Shown here: positions 1 through 9,032 of the stretch, piece after piece
Position numbering within the stretch: position 1 is the stretch's first letter
Layout of the letters: each line of letters opens with the position of its first letter
Origin: Bifidobacterium breve
GTDB lineage: Bacteria > Actinomycetota > Acidimicrobiia > Acidimicrobiales > Acidimicrobilacustridaceae
NCBI GenBank assembly: GCA_945860545.1
Contig: CAMAQM010000005.1
Location: 1-64,000, forward strand
Length of the DNA: 64,000 nt
Direction: 5' to 3'
Translations under genes and position numbers: made by a program
The notes under the pieces: model-generated
Seen by the model: the letters and a program-made list of their open reading frames with translations, nothing else
Database searches by the model: none
What the model was told of the DNA's origin: nothing

Positions 1-976
1 GTCGGTCACCCGCCCCCACCAACTCAAGGGTGGTCATGGTCATGAGGCACTTCGGGCACACGCCGCAGTTGCCATCCCCTGCTTTGGTGAAACACACCCG
101 CAACCAGCGCATGGCCCAGTCGTCGGTTGCGACCAACGCCGTCTTTTCCACACGGGTACCTGCCACAGGGTGTCGATGCACGATCGCCACCGATGACGAC
201 GACCACAGCGAATCAGACAGTTCGTGCACCGAGGCCGGTGTGGGGTCCCCCGCCGTGATGGTGGAGGCAATACGGACCTCGGCGAGCTGTGGACCCAGCA
301 CCAGAGCGAACGAGGCCAGCACCTGGCCGTGAGCGATCAACCAGCCCGGTGATGGTTCGAGGAGTTGGCGCACGTTGGTGGTGACCCGCAACAGCGGTAG
401 GCCCAATTCCCGCGCCGCCGCGTCGGTGCCGACCATCACCGCGGCGAGACCGTCGGAGGCATATGGGGGGTCCACCCAGTCGATGGTGACGAGGTGCGTG
501 ATCTCGGCCCGATCCGTGAGGTACGTCGACATCGAGTCCACGCCTCGGGAGAAGAACAGCCCGACCCCACGTCCGCCCCGTCCGCCGACGGCGTCGTCAG
601 CGGAATTGGCGCGAGGCCCGGCATCGGAAACCTCGTCGGCACGCAACATCGGAGCCCGCATGTCGTAAAAACCGGCCTGGACGGACATGGCGCGCTCGGC
701 ACCGTCGAGCGCGGCGGCGTCCACGCTCCCCTCGACCACACCATCGACGCCGCTTGCGGCCGCCGTCAACGCAAGGATCGGCAGGAACGCCGTCGCCGAA
801 TGATCGAGCGGCCCGTCACCGTGGAGACGCAGCCGCAATCGGAAACCGTCGCCGGCGATCCCACCGCGCAACAGTGCGGTCGACGCCTGCACCCCATCGG
901 CATACTCGGGACGCACGTCGCTGAGCACGACCGTCTGGCCCTCACGACGACGCCCACCGGACCACCAACGCGCCAC
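1..976 (-). CDS. QueC-like PP-loop ATPase family protein, partial (runs off the left edge)
   Basis: Manual translation of the minus strand from GTG at 976 gives an uninterrupted frame to base 1 (not in the ORF track because no stop lies inside the window). It starts VARWWSGGRRREGQTVVLSDVRPEYADG, contains a degenerate PP-loop LFFSRGVDSMSTYL and a C-terminal zinc-ribbon-like CGVCPKCLMTMTTLELVG. AGGAGGAG lies just upstream of the GTG. Confidence 0.7.
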   Translation of the reverse strand, partial: MARWWSGGRRREGQTVVLSDVRPEYADGVQASTALLRGGIAGDGFRLRLRLHGDGPLDHSATAFLPILALTAAASGVDGVVEGSVDAAALDGAERAMSVQAGFYDMRAPMLRADEVSDAGPRANSADDAVGGRGGRGVGLFFSRGVDSMSTYLTDRAEITHLVTIDWVDPPYASDGLAAVMVGTDAAARELGLPLLRVTTNVRQLLEPSPGWLIAHGQVLASFALVLGPQLAEVRIASTITAGDPTPASVHELSDSLWSSSSVAIVHRHPVAGTRVEKTALVATDDWAMRWLRVCFTKAGDGNCGVCPKCLMTMTTLELVGAGDR

Positions 977-1049
977 GCCGAGCTCCTCCTGTGTGTCGCC
1001 CTTCGCTGATCCCCAAAGGTCTGAAGTCGCCGAACGGTAGCATCGCGCC

Positions 1050-3539
1050 ATGGACCGCCACGCCGACGTCGCAGCAGCGATACGAACCCGCGTGTGCACC
1101 ATCGCAGCGACCAACTACCTCCCCCAGGTCAGGGTTCTCGCTGCGTCGCTTGCCGCCAGCGGTCACGGCGAACCGCTTCACGTGTTCCTCGTCGACGACC
1201 CCTACGGGCAGACCGTGGTCTCCGATGCGGAACTCGAGGTCATGACCCTCGATCGAGTCGACCTCGAAGCCGACTGGTTCGCCCGGATGAGCGTGTACTA
1301 CGACGTGACCGAACTGGCGACCTCGGTGAAACCCTCGGTGCTCGCAGGTCTCGCCGACGCCGATGTTGCGGTGGTCGTCTACCTCGATCCCGACACCGAA
1401 CTGTTCGACAACCTCGACGACCTGTGGACCACGTGTGCCGCCGAGGATGCCCTGATGCTGACGCCCCACGCCTTGGGTCCCTTCCCACGTGACGCCAAGG
1501 GCATCGATGAGCGCGTCCTGCGACTGTCGGGGTCGTTCAACCTCGGGTTCATCGCCGTACCCAACAGTGACGAAGGCAGCCGATTCCTGCGTTGGTGGGC
1601 CGAACGACTCCGTTTCGACGCCGTCATCGACCACGCCGAAGGCCTGTTCACCGATCAGCGTCCCGTCGACTGGGCCCCCTCGCTGTTTCGCACCCACGTG
1701 GTGAGGGACCCCGGGGTCAACGTGGCCTACTGGAACCTCCATGAACGCCCCATTTCACGTCGCGGCGAGGTGTGGATGGCCGGCGAGGTCCCCCTGCGCC
1801 TGTTCCACTACAGCTCGTTCAATCCCACCACCCCACACCTCGTGAGTCGCCATCAGGGTTCCCGACCGCGAATCCTGCGCAGCGAGCATCCCGACCTCGG
1901 AGTGCTGTTGGACCGCTACGCCACGCTTCTCGCCAACCAAGGCTGGGGGGACCGATCCGGATACCGGTGGGATCACCTCCCGAACGGGGTGCGGCTGACC
2001 CCGTGGCTGCGACGGCGGTACCGCACCGAAACGATGGCGGTGACGCTCGGCCACCCAACCCATTTCGCCATGCCGCCCGAGCCACGCGGCCCCGACTGGG
2101 TGGCGACGTTCACCGACTGGCTGTGCGAACCGGTGCACCCCACCGTCCTCCCCCGCTACGTCGACGCGCTGCTGGACCACCGTGGTGATCTCCGCGCCTC
2201 GCTCGATGGCCTTGACGCTCGAACCTTCAGTAGGAAACTGGGTGACTGGCTGGCCACCTCGGGCATCGAACAGGAAGGCCTGACACCATCGCTCGCCCTC
2301 CGACTCGGGGGGCTGGTGGAACGCTGGGCGGACGACATGGTCGCCGCGGCGGCCCGAGGCTCGGGGTCGGTTCCACCACCGCCCGACGTCGAGATGGTGA
2401 ACGTCGTGGGGTTCAGCGGGTCGGCCAACGGTCTGGCCAGCGGCGCCCGTCTCGTCACCTCACTGCTCAGTCACGCCGGGATCCCCCATCGGTCCGTCCC
2501 CGTCGACCACCCGAACCACCTCACCCACGTCGACGATCCAAGCCACATCGACCTCGTCACCCCCGGACCGGCCCTCGAACCGGCCGACATCACGGTGGCG
2601 TGCATCAACGCCGAGACGTTGGCGTGGGCGAGTCCACCCGTGCGCCACCGACTCCTCGGCGACGGCTACCGGGTCGGGTACTGGTGGTGGGAGGTCGACG
2701 TATTGCCTCCACTCGAAACGCACCACCTCCACGAAGTTGACGAGATCTGGGTGGGGTCCAGTTTCGTGGCGCACCTGTTTCGCACCCTCACCGATCTGCC
2801 CGTCCACCAGGTTCCCCTCCCCGCCCGCACCCCCAGACCGACCAGCATCGACCTCGAAGGCATGGGTGTGGCCGCCGACGCCACCGTGTTTTCGTTCGTC
2901 TTCGACTACTCGAGCGTGATCGGCCGCAAAAACCCGCTAGGTCTCATCAATGCGTGGCGGGCTGCGTTCACCCCCGACGACGGCTGTGTGCTTGTCCTCA
3001 AGTCGATGAACGCCGTGAGCCACCCTGTTGAGGCCGAGGCGGTCCGTCACGCGGTGGCGGACCGTCACGACATCGTGATGATCGAGCATCGCCTCACCGA
3101 GGGCGAACTCGACGCCCTCGTCGCCCACTCTGACGCCTACGTCTCGCTGCACCGGGCGGAAGGGTTGGGCCTCACCATGCTCGACGCCTGCCTGCTCGGG
3201 GTGCCGGTGGTGGCCAGTGACGTTGGAGGGTGCATGGATTTCCTCGCAGCCGACAGTTCGTGGCTGGTGCCGACCTCTGCGGTCCCCGTCGGCCCCGGAA
3301 ACGACCCGTATCCGGCGGTTGCCACCTGGGCCGAACCTGACCTCGACGTTGCCGTTTCCCATCTACGCGAGATCGCCGCCGACCCCGCCGCAGCCCGGGC
3401 ACGCGCCGGAACCGCCCGTCAACGCGCCCTCGACACCTACGATGCCGACATGTGCTCCGCCATTGTCGCCCAACGGGTCGCTGCCATCCGCGCAGGGATC
3501 GCGTCCCACCGTGCAGTGCCGAACGACGTGATCCGATGA
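1050..3539 (+). CDS. Two-domain glycosyltransferase (N-terminal GT-A-like, C-terminal GT4-like)
   Basis: 829-aa ORF; N-terminal VVYLDPDTELFDNLDDLW (DxD-like) and C-terminal HRAEGLGLTMLDACLLGVPVVASDVGG typical of GT4. Confidence 0.85.
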   Translation: MDRHADVAAAIRTRVCTIAATNYLPQVRVLAASLAASGHGEPLHVFLVDDPYGQTVVSDAELEVMTLDRVDLEADWFARMSVYYDVTELATSVKPSVLAGLADADVAVVVYLDPDTELFDNLDDLWTTCAAEDALMLTPHALGPFPRDAKGIDERVLRLSGSFNLGFIAVPNSDEGSRFLRWWAERLRFDAVIDHAEGLFTDQRPVDWAPSLFRTHVVRDPGVNVAYWNLHERPISRRGEVWMAGEVPLRLFHYSSFNPTTPHLVSRHQGSRPRILRSEHPDLGVLLDRYATLLANQGWGDRSGYRWDHLPNGVRLTPWLRRRYRTETMAVTLGHPTHFAMPPEPRGPDWVATFTDWLCEPVHPTVLPRYVDALLDHRGDLRASLDGLDARTFSRKLGDWLATSGIEQEGLTPSLALRLGGLVERWADDMVAAAARGSGSVPPPPDVEMVNVVGFSGSANGLASGARLVTSLLSHAGIPHRSVPVDHPNHLTHVDDPSHIDLVTPGPALEPADITVACINAETLAWASPPVRHRLLGDGYRVGYWWWEVDVLPPLETHHLHEVDEIWVGSSFVAHLFRTLTDLPVHQVPLPARTPRPTSIDLEGMGVAADATVFSFVFDYSSVIGRKNPLGLINAWRAAFTPDDGCVLVLKSMNAVSHPVEAEAVRHAVADRHDIVMIEHRLTEGELDALVAHSDAYVSLHRAEGLGLTMLDACLLGVPVVASDVGGCMDFLAADSSWLVPTSAVPVGPGNDPYPAVATWAEPDLDVAVSHLREIAADPAAARARAGTARQRALDTYDADMCSAIVAQRVAAIRAGIASHRAVPNDVIR

Positions 3540-3805
3540 CCAAGGCCACCGCCGCTCGCCGCGCCGCACAGCGGGCAATCGGCACCCCTGATGCGTCAGA
3601 ACTCGCTGAGATACTCGGTGGTTTCCAACGCTCGCTCGACGAGCTCACGACGCGCATCAGCCAGTTGGAGGAAACGCTCGGTGAGACCGGCGTGGAGACC
3701 CGGGCCCAACTCGACCTACTCCGCAGCGTGGCGGTCGAGCACGCCGACCGACTCGATCGACTGTCGAGCGCTGAGCACCCACCCCGCGACACCACCGACC
3801 GCTAG
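3536..3805 (+). CDS. Small coiled-coil hypothetical protein
   Basis: ATG at 3536 overlaps the TGA of the upstream glycosyltransferase (ATGA). Translation MTKATAARRAAQRAIGTPDASELAEILGGFQRSLDELTTRISQLEETLGETG looks coiled-coil. Confidence 0.6.
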   Translation: MTKATAARRAAQRAIGTPDASELAEILGGFQRSLDELTTRISQLEETLGETGVETRAQLDLLRSVAVEHADRLDRLSSAEHPPRDTTDR

Positions 3806-3811
3806 TCAGGC

Positions 3812-5143
3812 GTGAGGGACGCTGGCGTGCTCAGTGAACGGCCATCGCCGCCCCGGCACGTGGTGGTGGTGGCCGACCTCGGCGGCGGCGAGGGATACCA
3901 CGTCGGTGACGAGGCCATGGCAGAGGCCAACGTGGCCATGCTGCGGGAGGCCGGTGGAGAGGACCTCACCATCACCGTGACGAGTGCCGACCCGACGTGG
4001 ACGGCCGCAAAACTCGGTTGTGCAGCAGTGCCCTGGGTGGGGTTCGCCGAGTGCAACGACGACCGCCAGCGTCTCCGCCTGCTGGCGGACCGCGACACGG
4101 CGCGCGTAATCGCCGACACGCCGCTACTGGCGGCGGTGGCCGACGCCGACGCAGTCATCATCTCCGGTGGCGGCAACATCAACTCCCAGTGGCCCGACCA
4201 CCTCTTTGAGCGGGCCCTCGTTGGGCGCACCGCACGACGGCACCACACCCCGGTGTTGATCACCGGCCAGACCATCGGGCCACGCCTCGACGGGGTCCAT
4301 CGGGACCTGACCGCCGAACTGCTCGTCTCTGCGCACCTGGTCGGGGTACGCGAGCCGCACAGCGCCGCTCTCGCCACCGAACTCGGGGTCGGCACCGACG
4401 CCCTCATGATCCAGGCCGACGACTCGCTGGGACTCCGGCCGGCACCGCCGGATCTACTCCCCGACGGATTCGACCCCGGTTCACCGGACACCCCGAAGCG
4501 GTTCATCGCCGTGACGGTCCACCCCATCGCAGCGGCGGGCGATCCATTGGTTGCCGCCGTGGCCCGACAACTCGCCGAAGTGGCCGACCGTGTCGGCGCC
4601 CAGTTGCTCTACGTCCCTCACGTCCCCGCTGCGGTGGGACCACTGCAGCGGGGCGACACCGACATCGCCCACGAGATGGCCCGACTGTCGGGCGGATGGG
4701 TGCTCGAAGGCGCCGGAGCCCGAGGCGCCCGCTGGGCGTCGGCGGCGGCGTGGCTGGTGGTGGCCACCCGCTACCACCCGGTGGTGTTCGCCACCGCCGA
4801 GGCCACTCCCGCGTTGGCACTTCCCTCCGATCACTACACGGCGGTGAAGTCACTCGGCGCCCTCGGCCATGTGGGGCTCGGCGGCTGGCACCTCAACGTG
4901 CCCGATGTCGTCGGCGGCCGACTCGCCGCCGCAGTGGGTGAGATGGCGGCCCGGCGCGGGGAACTCGCCGGGTGGCTCAGGGACGCCCAGTCCCATCTCC
5001 GTCGTCTCGAGACACAACGTCAGGCCCGAGTCCTCGCTGGGGTGGGCCTGAGGGCCCCGGAGGGGGAAGCCCACGACAGCACGTTCGATCCCGTCACCCG
5101 CCCCGACGCCCCACGCCCGGCAGGGTCGTGGGTGCAGGGGTGA
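3812..5143 (+). CDS. Polysaccharide pyruvyl transferase family protein
   Basis: 443-aa ORF; GDEAMAEANVAML, VIISGGGNINSQWPDH, TGQTIGPRLDG and TRYHPVVFA motifs of the PS_pyruv_trans (WcaK/CsaB) family. Confidence 0.8.
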   Translation: MRDAGVLSERPSPPRHVVVVADLGGGEGYHVGDEAMAEANVAMLREAGGEDLTITVTSADPTWTAAKLGCAAVPWVGFAECNDDRQRLRLLADRDTARVIADTPLLAAVADADAVIISGGGNINSQWPDHLFERALVGRTARRHHTPVLITGQTIGPRLDGVHRDLTAELLVSAHLVGVREPHSAALATELGVGTDALMIQADDSLGLRPAPPDLLPDGFDPGSPDTPKRFIAVTVHPIAAAGDPLVAAVARQLAEVADRVGAQLLYVPHVPAAVGPLQRGDTDIAHEMARLSGGWVLEGAGARGARWASAAAWLVVATRYHPVVFATAEATPALALPSDHYTAVKSLGALGHVGLGGWHLNVPDVVGGRLAAAVGEMAARRGELAGWLRDAQSHLRRLETQRQARVLAGVGLRAPEGEAHDSTFDPVTRPDAPRPAGSWVQG

Positions 5144-5159
5144 CGGTAGGGTGGGGCCG

Positions 5160-6905
5160 ATGACGACCCCCCAGGCGAACATAGCGTTCACTCGTGACCA
5201 CGCTCTGGAGCGCCTCCGTAACGAAACGTTCGACGTCGTGGTGGTCGGCGGCGGCATCACCGGGGTGGGATGTGCACTCGACGCCGCGTCGCGAGGCCTG
5301 CGCACCGCTCTGGTCGAGCGCGACGACTTCGCGTCGGGGACCTCGTCGAAGTCCTCGAAACTGATCCACGGCGGGTTGCGCTACCTCCAACAAGGTGATG
5401 TCCGGCTCGTGTACGAGGCGCTGGCTGAACGGCAGCGACTCCGCCGAAACGCCCCCCACCTCGTCCACCTCCTCCCGTTCCTGTTGCCGGTCTTCGGCGG
5501 CAAAGGCGGAGTGATCCCCAAGAAGCTGGCGCGGGCGCTGGGCAGCGCCATGTGGATGTACGACCTCACCGGTGGTGCCCGCATCGGCAAGTTGCACAAG
5601 CGCATCAGTGCCGACGAGGCGTTCGCCCACATGCCGACACTGAAACGGGACCGCCTCGCCTCGTCGTACCTCTACTACGACGCCGAGGCCGACGACGCCC
5701 GCCTCACCCTGACCGTGGCCCGCACCGCGGCACTCGATTTCGGCGCAGTGATGCTCAACCGTGCCCGGGTGACCGCCATTGGGGCACCCGGGGACCACAC
5801 GTGGTTCACCGACCAGCAGATGCCCCTGCGCCTCCTCGAGCTTGAAGCCACCCTTGCCGACGGTTCCACCACCACGCTCGAGGTGCGCACCGCCTCGGTG
5901 ATCAACGCCGCAGGAGTGTGGGCCGACGAGGTCCGCAGTCTTGACGAGGGGGTCAACCCCGACACGATCCGGCCCGCCAAGGGGATCCACATCACTGTCC
6001 CGTGGGACAAGGTGCGCAACGACATCGCCGCCGTCATCCCCGTGCCGGGTGACAAACGCAGCGTCTTCGTCGTGCCGTGGGGCGACTTCACGTTCATCGG
6101 TACCACCGACACCGACTACGACGGCCCCGTCGACGACCCGCAGTGCACACCCGAGGACGTCGACTACCTCCTCGGGGCCATCAACGGGGCGGTCGTCGAG
6201 CCACTGGGGCGCGACGACGTGCTGGGAACGTGGGCGGGTCTGCGACCACTCGTGAAACAAACCGACAGTGGCCGGACCGCCGACCTGTCCCGCCGCCACC
6301 AGGTGGTCCACTCGGCGTCGGGGGTCGTCACCGTCAGCGGAGGCAAGCTCACCACCTACCGCGAGATGGCGGCCGACACCGTCGACCACCTCCTCGCCCA
6401 CGCCCTGACCTCGCCTGCGGTGCGCAACCGGGTTCGCCGCCGCAGCCACACCAAGCGCCTGCGCCTTCGCGGTGCCGCCGGATATGAGACCCAACTCGCC
6501 GCCGCACCCACCGAAGGTCTCGACGCCGACACCATGGCGCACCTCGCCAACCGGTACGGCGGTGAGGCGCCCGTGGTGATCGACCTCGTCCGCCACGACC
6601 CGTCGCTGGGCAGCCCGATCATCGACGGCCTCCCCTACCTCGCGGCTGAGGTCGTGCATGCGGTCCGTCACGAGATGGCCACCACCCTCGACGACGTCCT
6701 GAGTCGACGCACTCGCGCACGACTGCAACTGCGAGACGCCTCGGCGGACGCCGCAGGTGCAGTCGCCGACCTGATGGGTGCCGAACTCGGTTGGGATATG
6801 GATCACCGCGACGCCGAGGTCGCCTCCTATCTGGCTTCGGTGGCCGCAGAGCGTGCCAGTGGCGCCCTTCCGGTGACCTCGACGAGTCCGGGCAGCGGCT
6901 CGTGA
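5160..6905 (+). CDS. glpD: FAD-dependent glycerol-3-phosphate dehydrogenase
   Basis: FDVVVVGGGITGVGCALDAASRGLRTALVERDDFASGTSSKSSKLIHGGLRYLQQGDVRLVYEAL is diagnostic of GlpD; ATG at 5160 preferred over GTG at 5151. Confidence 0.92.
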   Translation: MTTPQANIAFTRDHALERLRNETFDVVVVGGGITGVGCALDAASRGLRTALVERDDFASGTSSKSSKLIHGGLRYLQQGDVRLVYEALAERQRLRRNAPHLVHLLPFLLPVFGGKGGVIPKKLARALGSAMWMYDLTGGARIGKLHKRISADEAFAHMPTLKRDRLASSYLYYDAEADDARLTLTVARTAALDFGAVMLNRARVTAIGAPGDHTWFTDQQMPLRLLELEATLADGSTTTLEVRTASVINAAGVWADEVRSLDEGVNPDTIRPAKGIHITVPWDKVRNDIAAVIPVPGDKRSVFVVPWGDFTFIGTTDTDYDGPVDDPQCTPEDVDYLLGAINGAVVEPLGRDDVLGTWAGLRPLVKQTDSGRTADLSRRHQVVHSASGVVTVSGGKLTTYREMAADTVDHLLAHALTSPAVRNRVRRRSHTKRLRLRGAAGYETQLAAAPTEGLDADTMAHLANRYGGEAPVVIDLVRHDPSLGSPIIDGLPYLAAEVVHAVRHEMATTLDDVLSRRTRARLQLRDASADAAGAVADLMGAELGWDMDHRDAEVASYLASVAAERASGALPVTSTSPGSGS

Positions 6906-8446
6906 CCGGCCCGAACGACGGGACAACGCCGCTGGGGACCGGTGCACCGGTCGCTCCGATCACCCTCAACCTCCCAGACGGCGACGCGTTGCCACGCTGG
7001 GGTGTCGAGCGAGTGCCCGTTCCCGACGCCGTCGTGGCTGCGCTCACCGATGCCGTGGGTGGATCGGTGACGACCGCTGCGGCAGATCTCGCCGAGTCGT
7101 CACGCGACTGGTGGCCGCTGGCCATGACGTGGGCCGCCGATGGCGGCGTTGCCGGCCTCGCAAGCCTGGTGGTGCGCCCCGCCGATGCCAGCGAGGTGGC
7201 GTCCGTGCTGTCGATCTGCAACGAGGCGAGGATCCCGGTCACCGCCGCTGGGGGGCGTTCAGGGGTGTGTGGGTCCTCGGTGCCACTGTTCGGCGGGGTC
7301 GTCATGGACCTGTGCGCACTGGCGGGAATCCGGTCCGTCGATGCCGAGTCGCTCGTCGTCGACGTCGGGCCGGGCACATTCGGAGACCACTTCGAACACG
7401 AACTCGCCACCACGTGGGGACTCACCGTCGGTCATTGGCCCCAGTCGGTGGCCCTGTCGACGGTGGGTGGGTGGCTGGCGTGCCGTGGGGCGGGCCAGTT
7501 GTCGAACCGCTACGGAAAAATCGAGGACATGGTGGTGGGCCTCGACGTGGTCCTCGCCGACGGTTCGGCGCTGCACACGGGCGGCAACGCCCGCCAAGCC
7601 AGCGGGCCGGACCTGAACCAGTTGTTCGTCGGGTCGGAGGGGACGCTGGGCATCATCACCGGAGCGCGTCTGCGACTCCATCCGCTGCCCGCCACACGTC
7701 AGCACAGCGCGTGGGGGTTCGACTCGTTCGCCGACGGTCTTGATGCCTGTCGGCGCATGGTGCGACGAGGGGCGACGCCGGCGGTGTTGCGGCTGTATGA
7801 CGACGTGGAGGCGAACCGGAGCTACGCCACGGGGGACCGCCACGTTCTGCTCATCCTCGATGAGGGCGACCCGACGATGGTGACCGCCACCATGGCGGTG
7901 GCCCACGAGGAGTGTCACGCCACGGCCGGGGCCGCACCCCTCGATGACGGTCTCGTGGACCGGTGGCTCGCCCACCGCAACGAGGTCTCCGCGCTCGAAG
8001 CACTCATCTCAAAGGGGTTCGTGGTCGACACCATGGAAGTCACCGCCCCGTGGGCGACCATCGACGACGTGTACCGGGCGGTGACGGCGGCAATCGCTGC
8101 GGTGGACGGCACCCTTGTGGCGTCAGCCCACCAGTCCCACGCCTACCTCGACGGGGCGTGCCTCTATGTCACGTTCGCCGGTCGGGTCGACACCGACGCC
8201 CGGGACACCTACTACCGGGCCGTGTGGGACGCCGGCACGCTCGCAGCGCTCGGCGTCGGGGCGTCGCTTTCGCACCATCACGGGGTCGGGATCAACCGGG
8301 CCCGGTTCATGCGAACCGCTCTCGGAGGCGGGCTCGACGTGTTGCAGTCGGTCAAGGATGCCCTCGACCCCCATGGCATCCTCAACCCCGGAAAGTTGGG
8401 TTTGCGGTCCCCGTTCGGCACCGTGGCGTTCGCCGACCCGTCATGA
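6902..8446 (+). CDS. FAD-binding oxidase, alkyl-DHAP synthase (AGPS)-like
   Basis: FAD_binding_4-type ITGARL / TVGHWPQSVALSTVGGWLACRGAGQLSNRYGKIEDMV and C-terminal GASLSHHHGVGINRARFM. GTG at 6902 overlaps the glpD stop; the longer ORF start at 6791 is within glpD. Confidence 0.82.
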   Translation: MTGPNDGTTPLGTGAPVAPITLNLPDGDALPRWGVERVPVPDAVVAALTDAVGGSVTTAAADLAESSRDWWPLAMTWAADGGVAGLASLVVRPADASEVASVLSICNEARIPVTAAGGRSGVCGSSVPLFGGVVMDLCALAGIRSVDAESLVVDVGPGTFGDHFEHELATTWGLTVGHWPQSVALSTVGGWLACRGAGQLSNRYGKIEDMVVGLDVVLADGSALHTGGNARQASGPDLNQLFVGSEGTLGIITGARLRLHPLPATRQHSAWGFDSFADGLDACRRMVRRGATPAVLRLYDDVEANRSYATGDRHVLLILDEGDPTMVTATMAVAHEECHATAGAAPLDDGLVDRWLAHRNEVSALEALISKGFVVDTMEVTAPWATIDDVYRAVTAAIAAVDGTLVASAHQSHAYLDGACLYVTFAGRVDTDARDTYYRAVWDAGTLAALGVGASLSHHHGVGINRARFMRTALGGGLDVLQSVKDALDPHGILNPGKLGLRSPFGTVAFADPS

Positions 8447-8865
8447 CCGGCCCGACGCCTGCCACACCTGCGGACTCGATGCTGGTGCCCGACGCCGTCA
8501 TCCGAGGCGCCGCGCTCGCCCTCGCCGTCGTGGTTCCCGCCGCCGTCCTCCAGTTGTTGATCGACGTCCCGAGCGTACGTTGGCTGCTGTTCGCCGTGAT
8601 TCTCGGCGGGTTCGGTGTCGGCGGCCATCGCGCTGGGGGACTCGCTTCGGCAACGCCGCTCACCAATGCCGCAGCGGCGGCGCTGGCGGCGTTCGTGGTC
8701 GCCCAGGGGGTGGCTGTCGCCCTGAGCGTGGCCAGAGGCAGTGCGGTGCAGTGGGCGGCGATCGCGTTCCTTGCCCTGCTGGCCACCTCGAGTGGGATGG
8801 TGGGGGCCATGGTGTCGTTGCGGCGCGGCTCGTCGGGGCGCAGCGGCGGCCGCTCTGACAGCTGA
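8443..8865 (+). CDS. Hypothetical integral membrane protein
   Basis: ATGA overlap with the upstream stop; MTGPTPATPADSMLVPDAVIRGAALALAVVVPAAVLQLLI with about four hydrophobic segments. Confidence 0.7.
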   Translation: MTGPTPATPADSMLVPDAVIRGAALALAVVVPAAVLQLLIDVPSVRWLLFAVILGGFGVGGHRAGGLASATPLTNAAAAALAAFVVAQGVAVALSVARGSAVQWAAIAFLALLATSSGMVGAMVSLRRGSSGRSGGRSDS

Positions 8866-9032
8866 GCGGCGGCCGGTCGTGATGGTGAGGTTGTAGGGAC
8901 CGTGCGCCACCGCAACCAGCCTCGACATCTGTGGCAAGGTCTACGAAGGCGTGGTGGCCAACGCAGCCGTGTGCACAGGTCACCGGCGGAGACGACCTCA
9001 CCGCTGACACGACGAGCCCGGGGAGCCGCACC

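Noticed and set aside
5094-6947. 617-aa minus-strand ORF opposite glpD
   Set aside because: Antisense shadow of the clearly coding glpD frame in GC-rich DNA; low-complexity V/G/R/H composition and no motifs.
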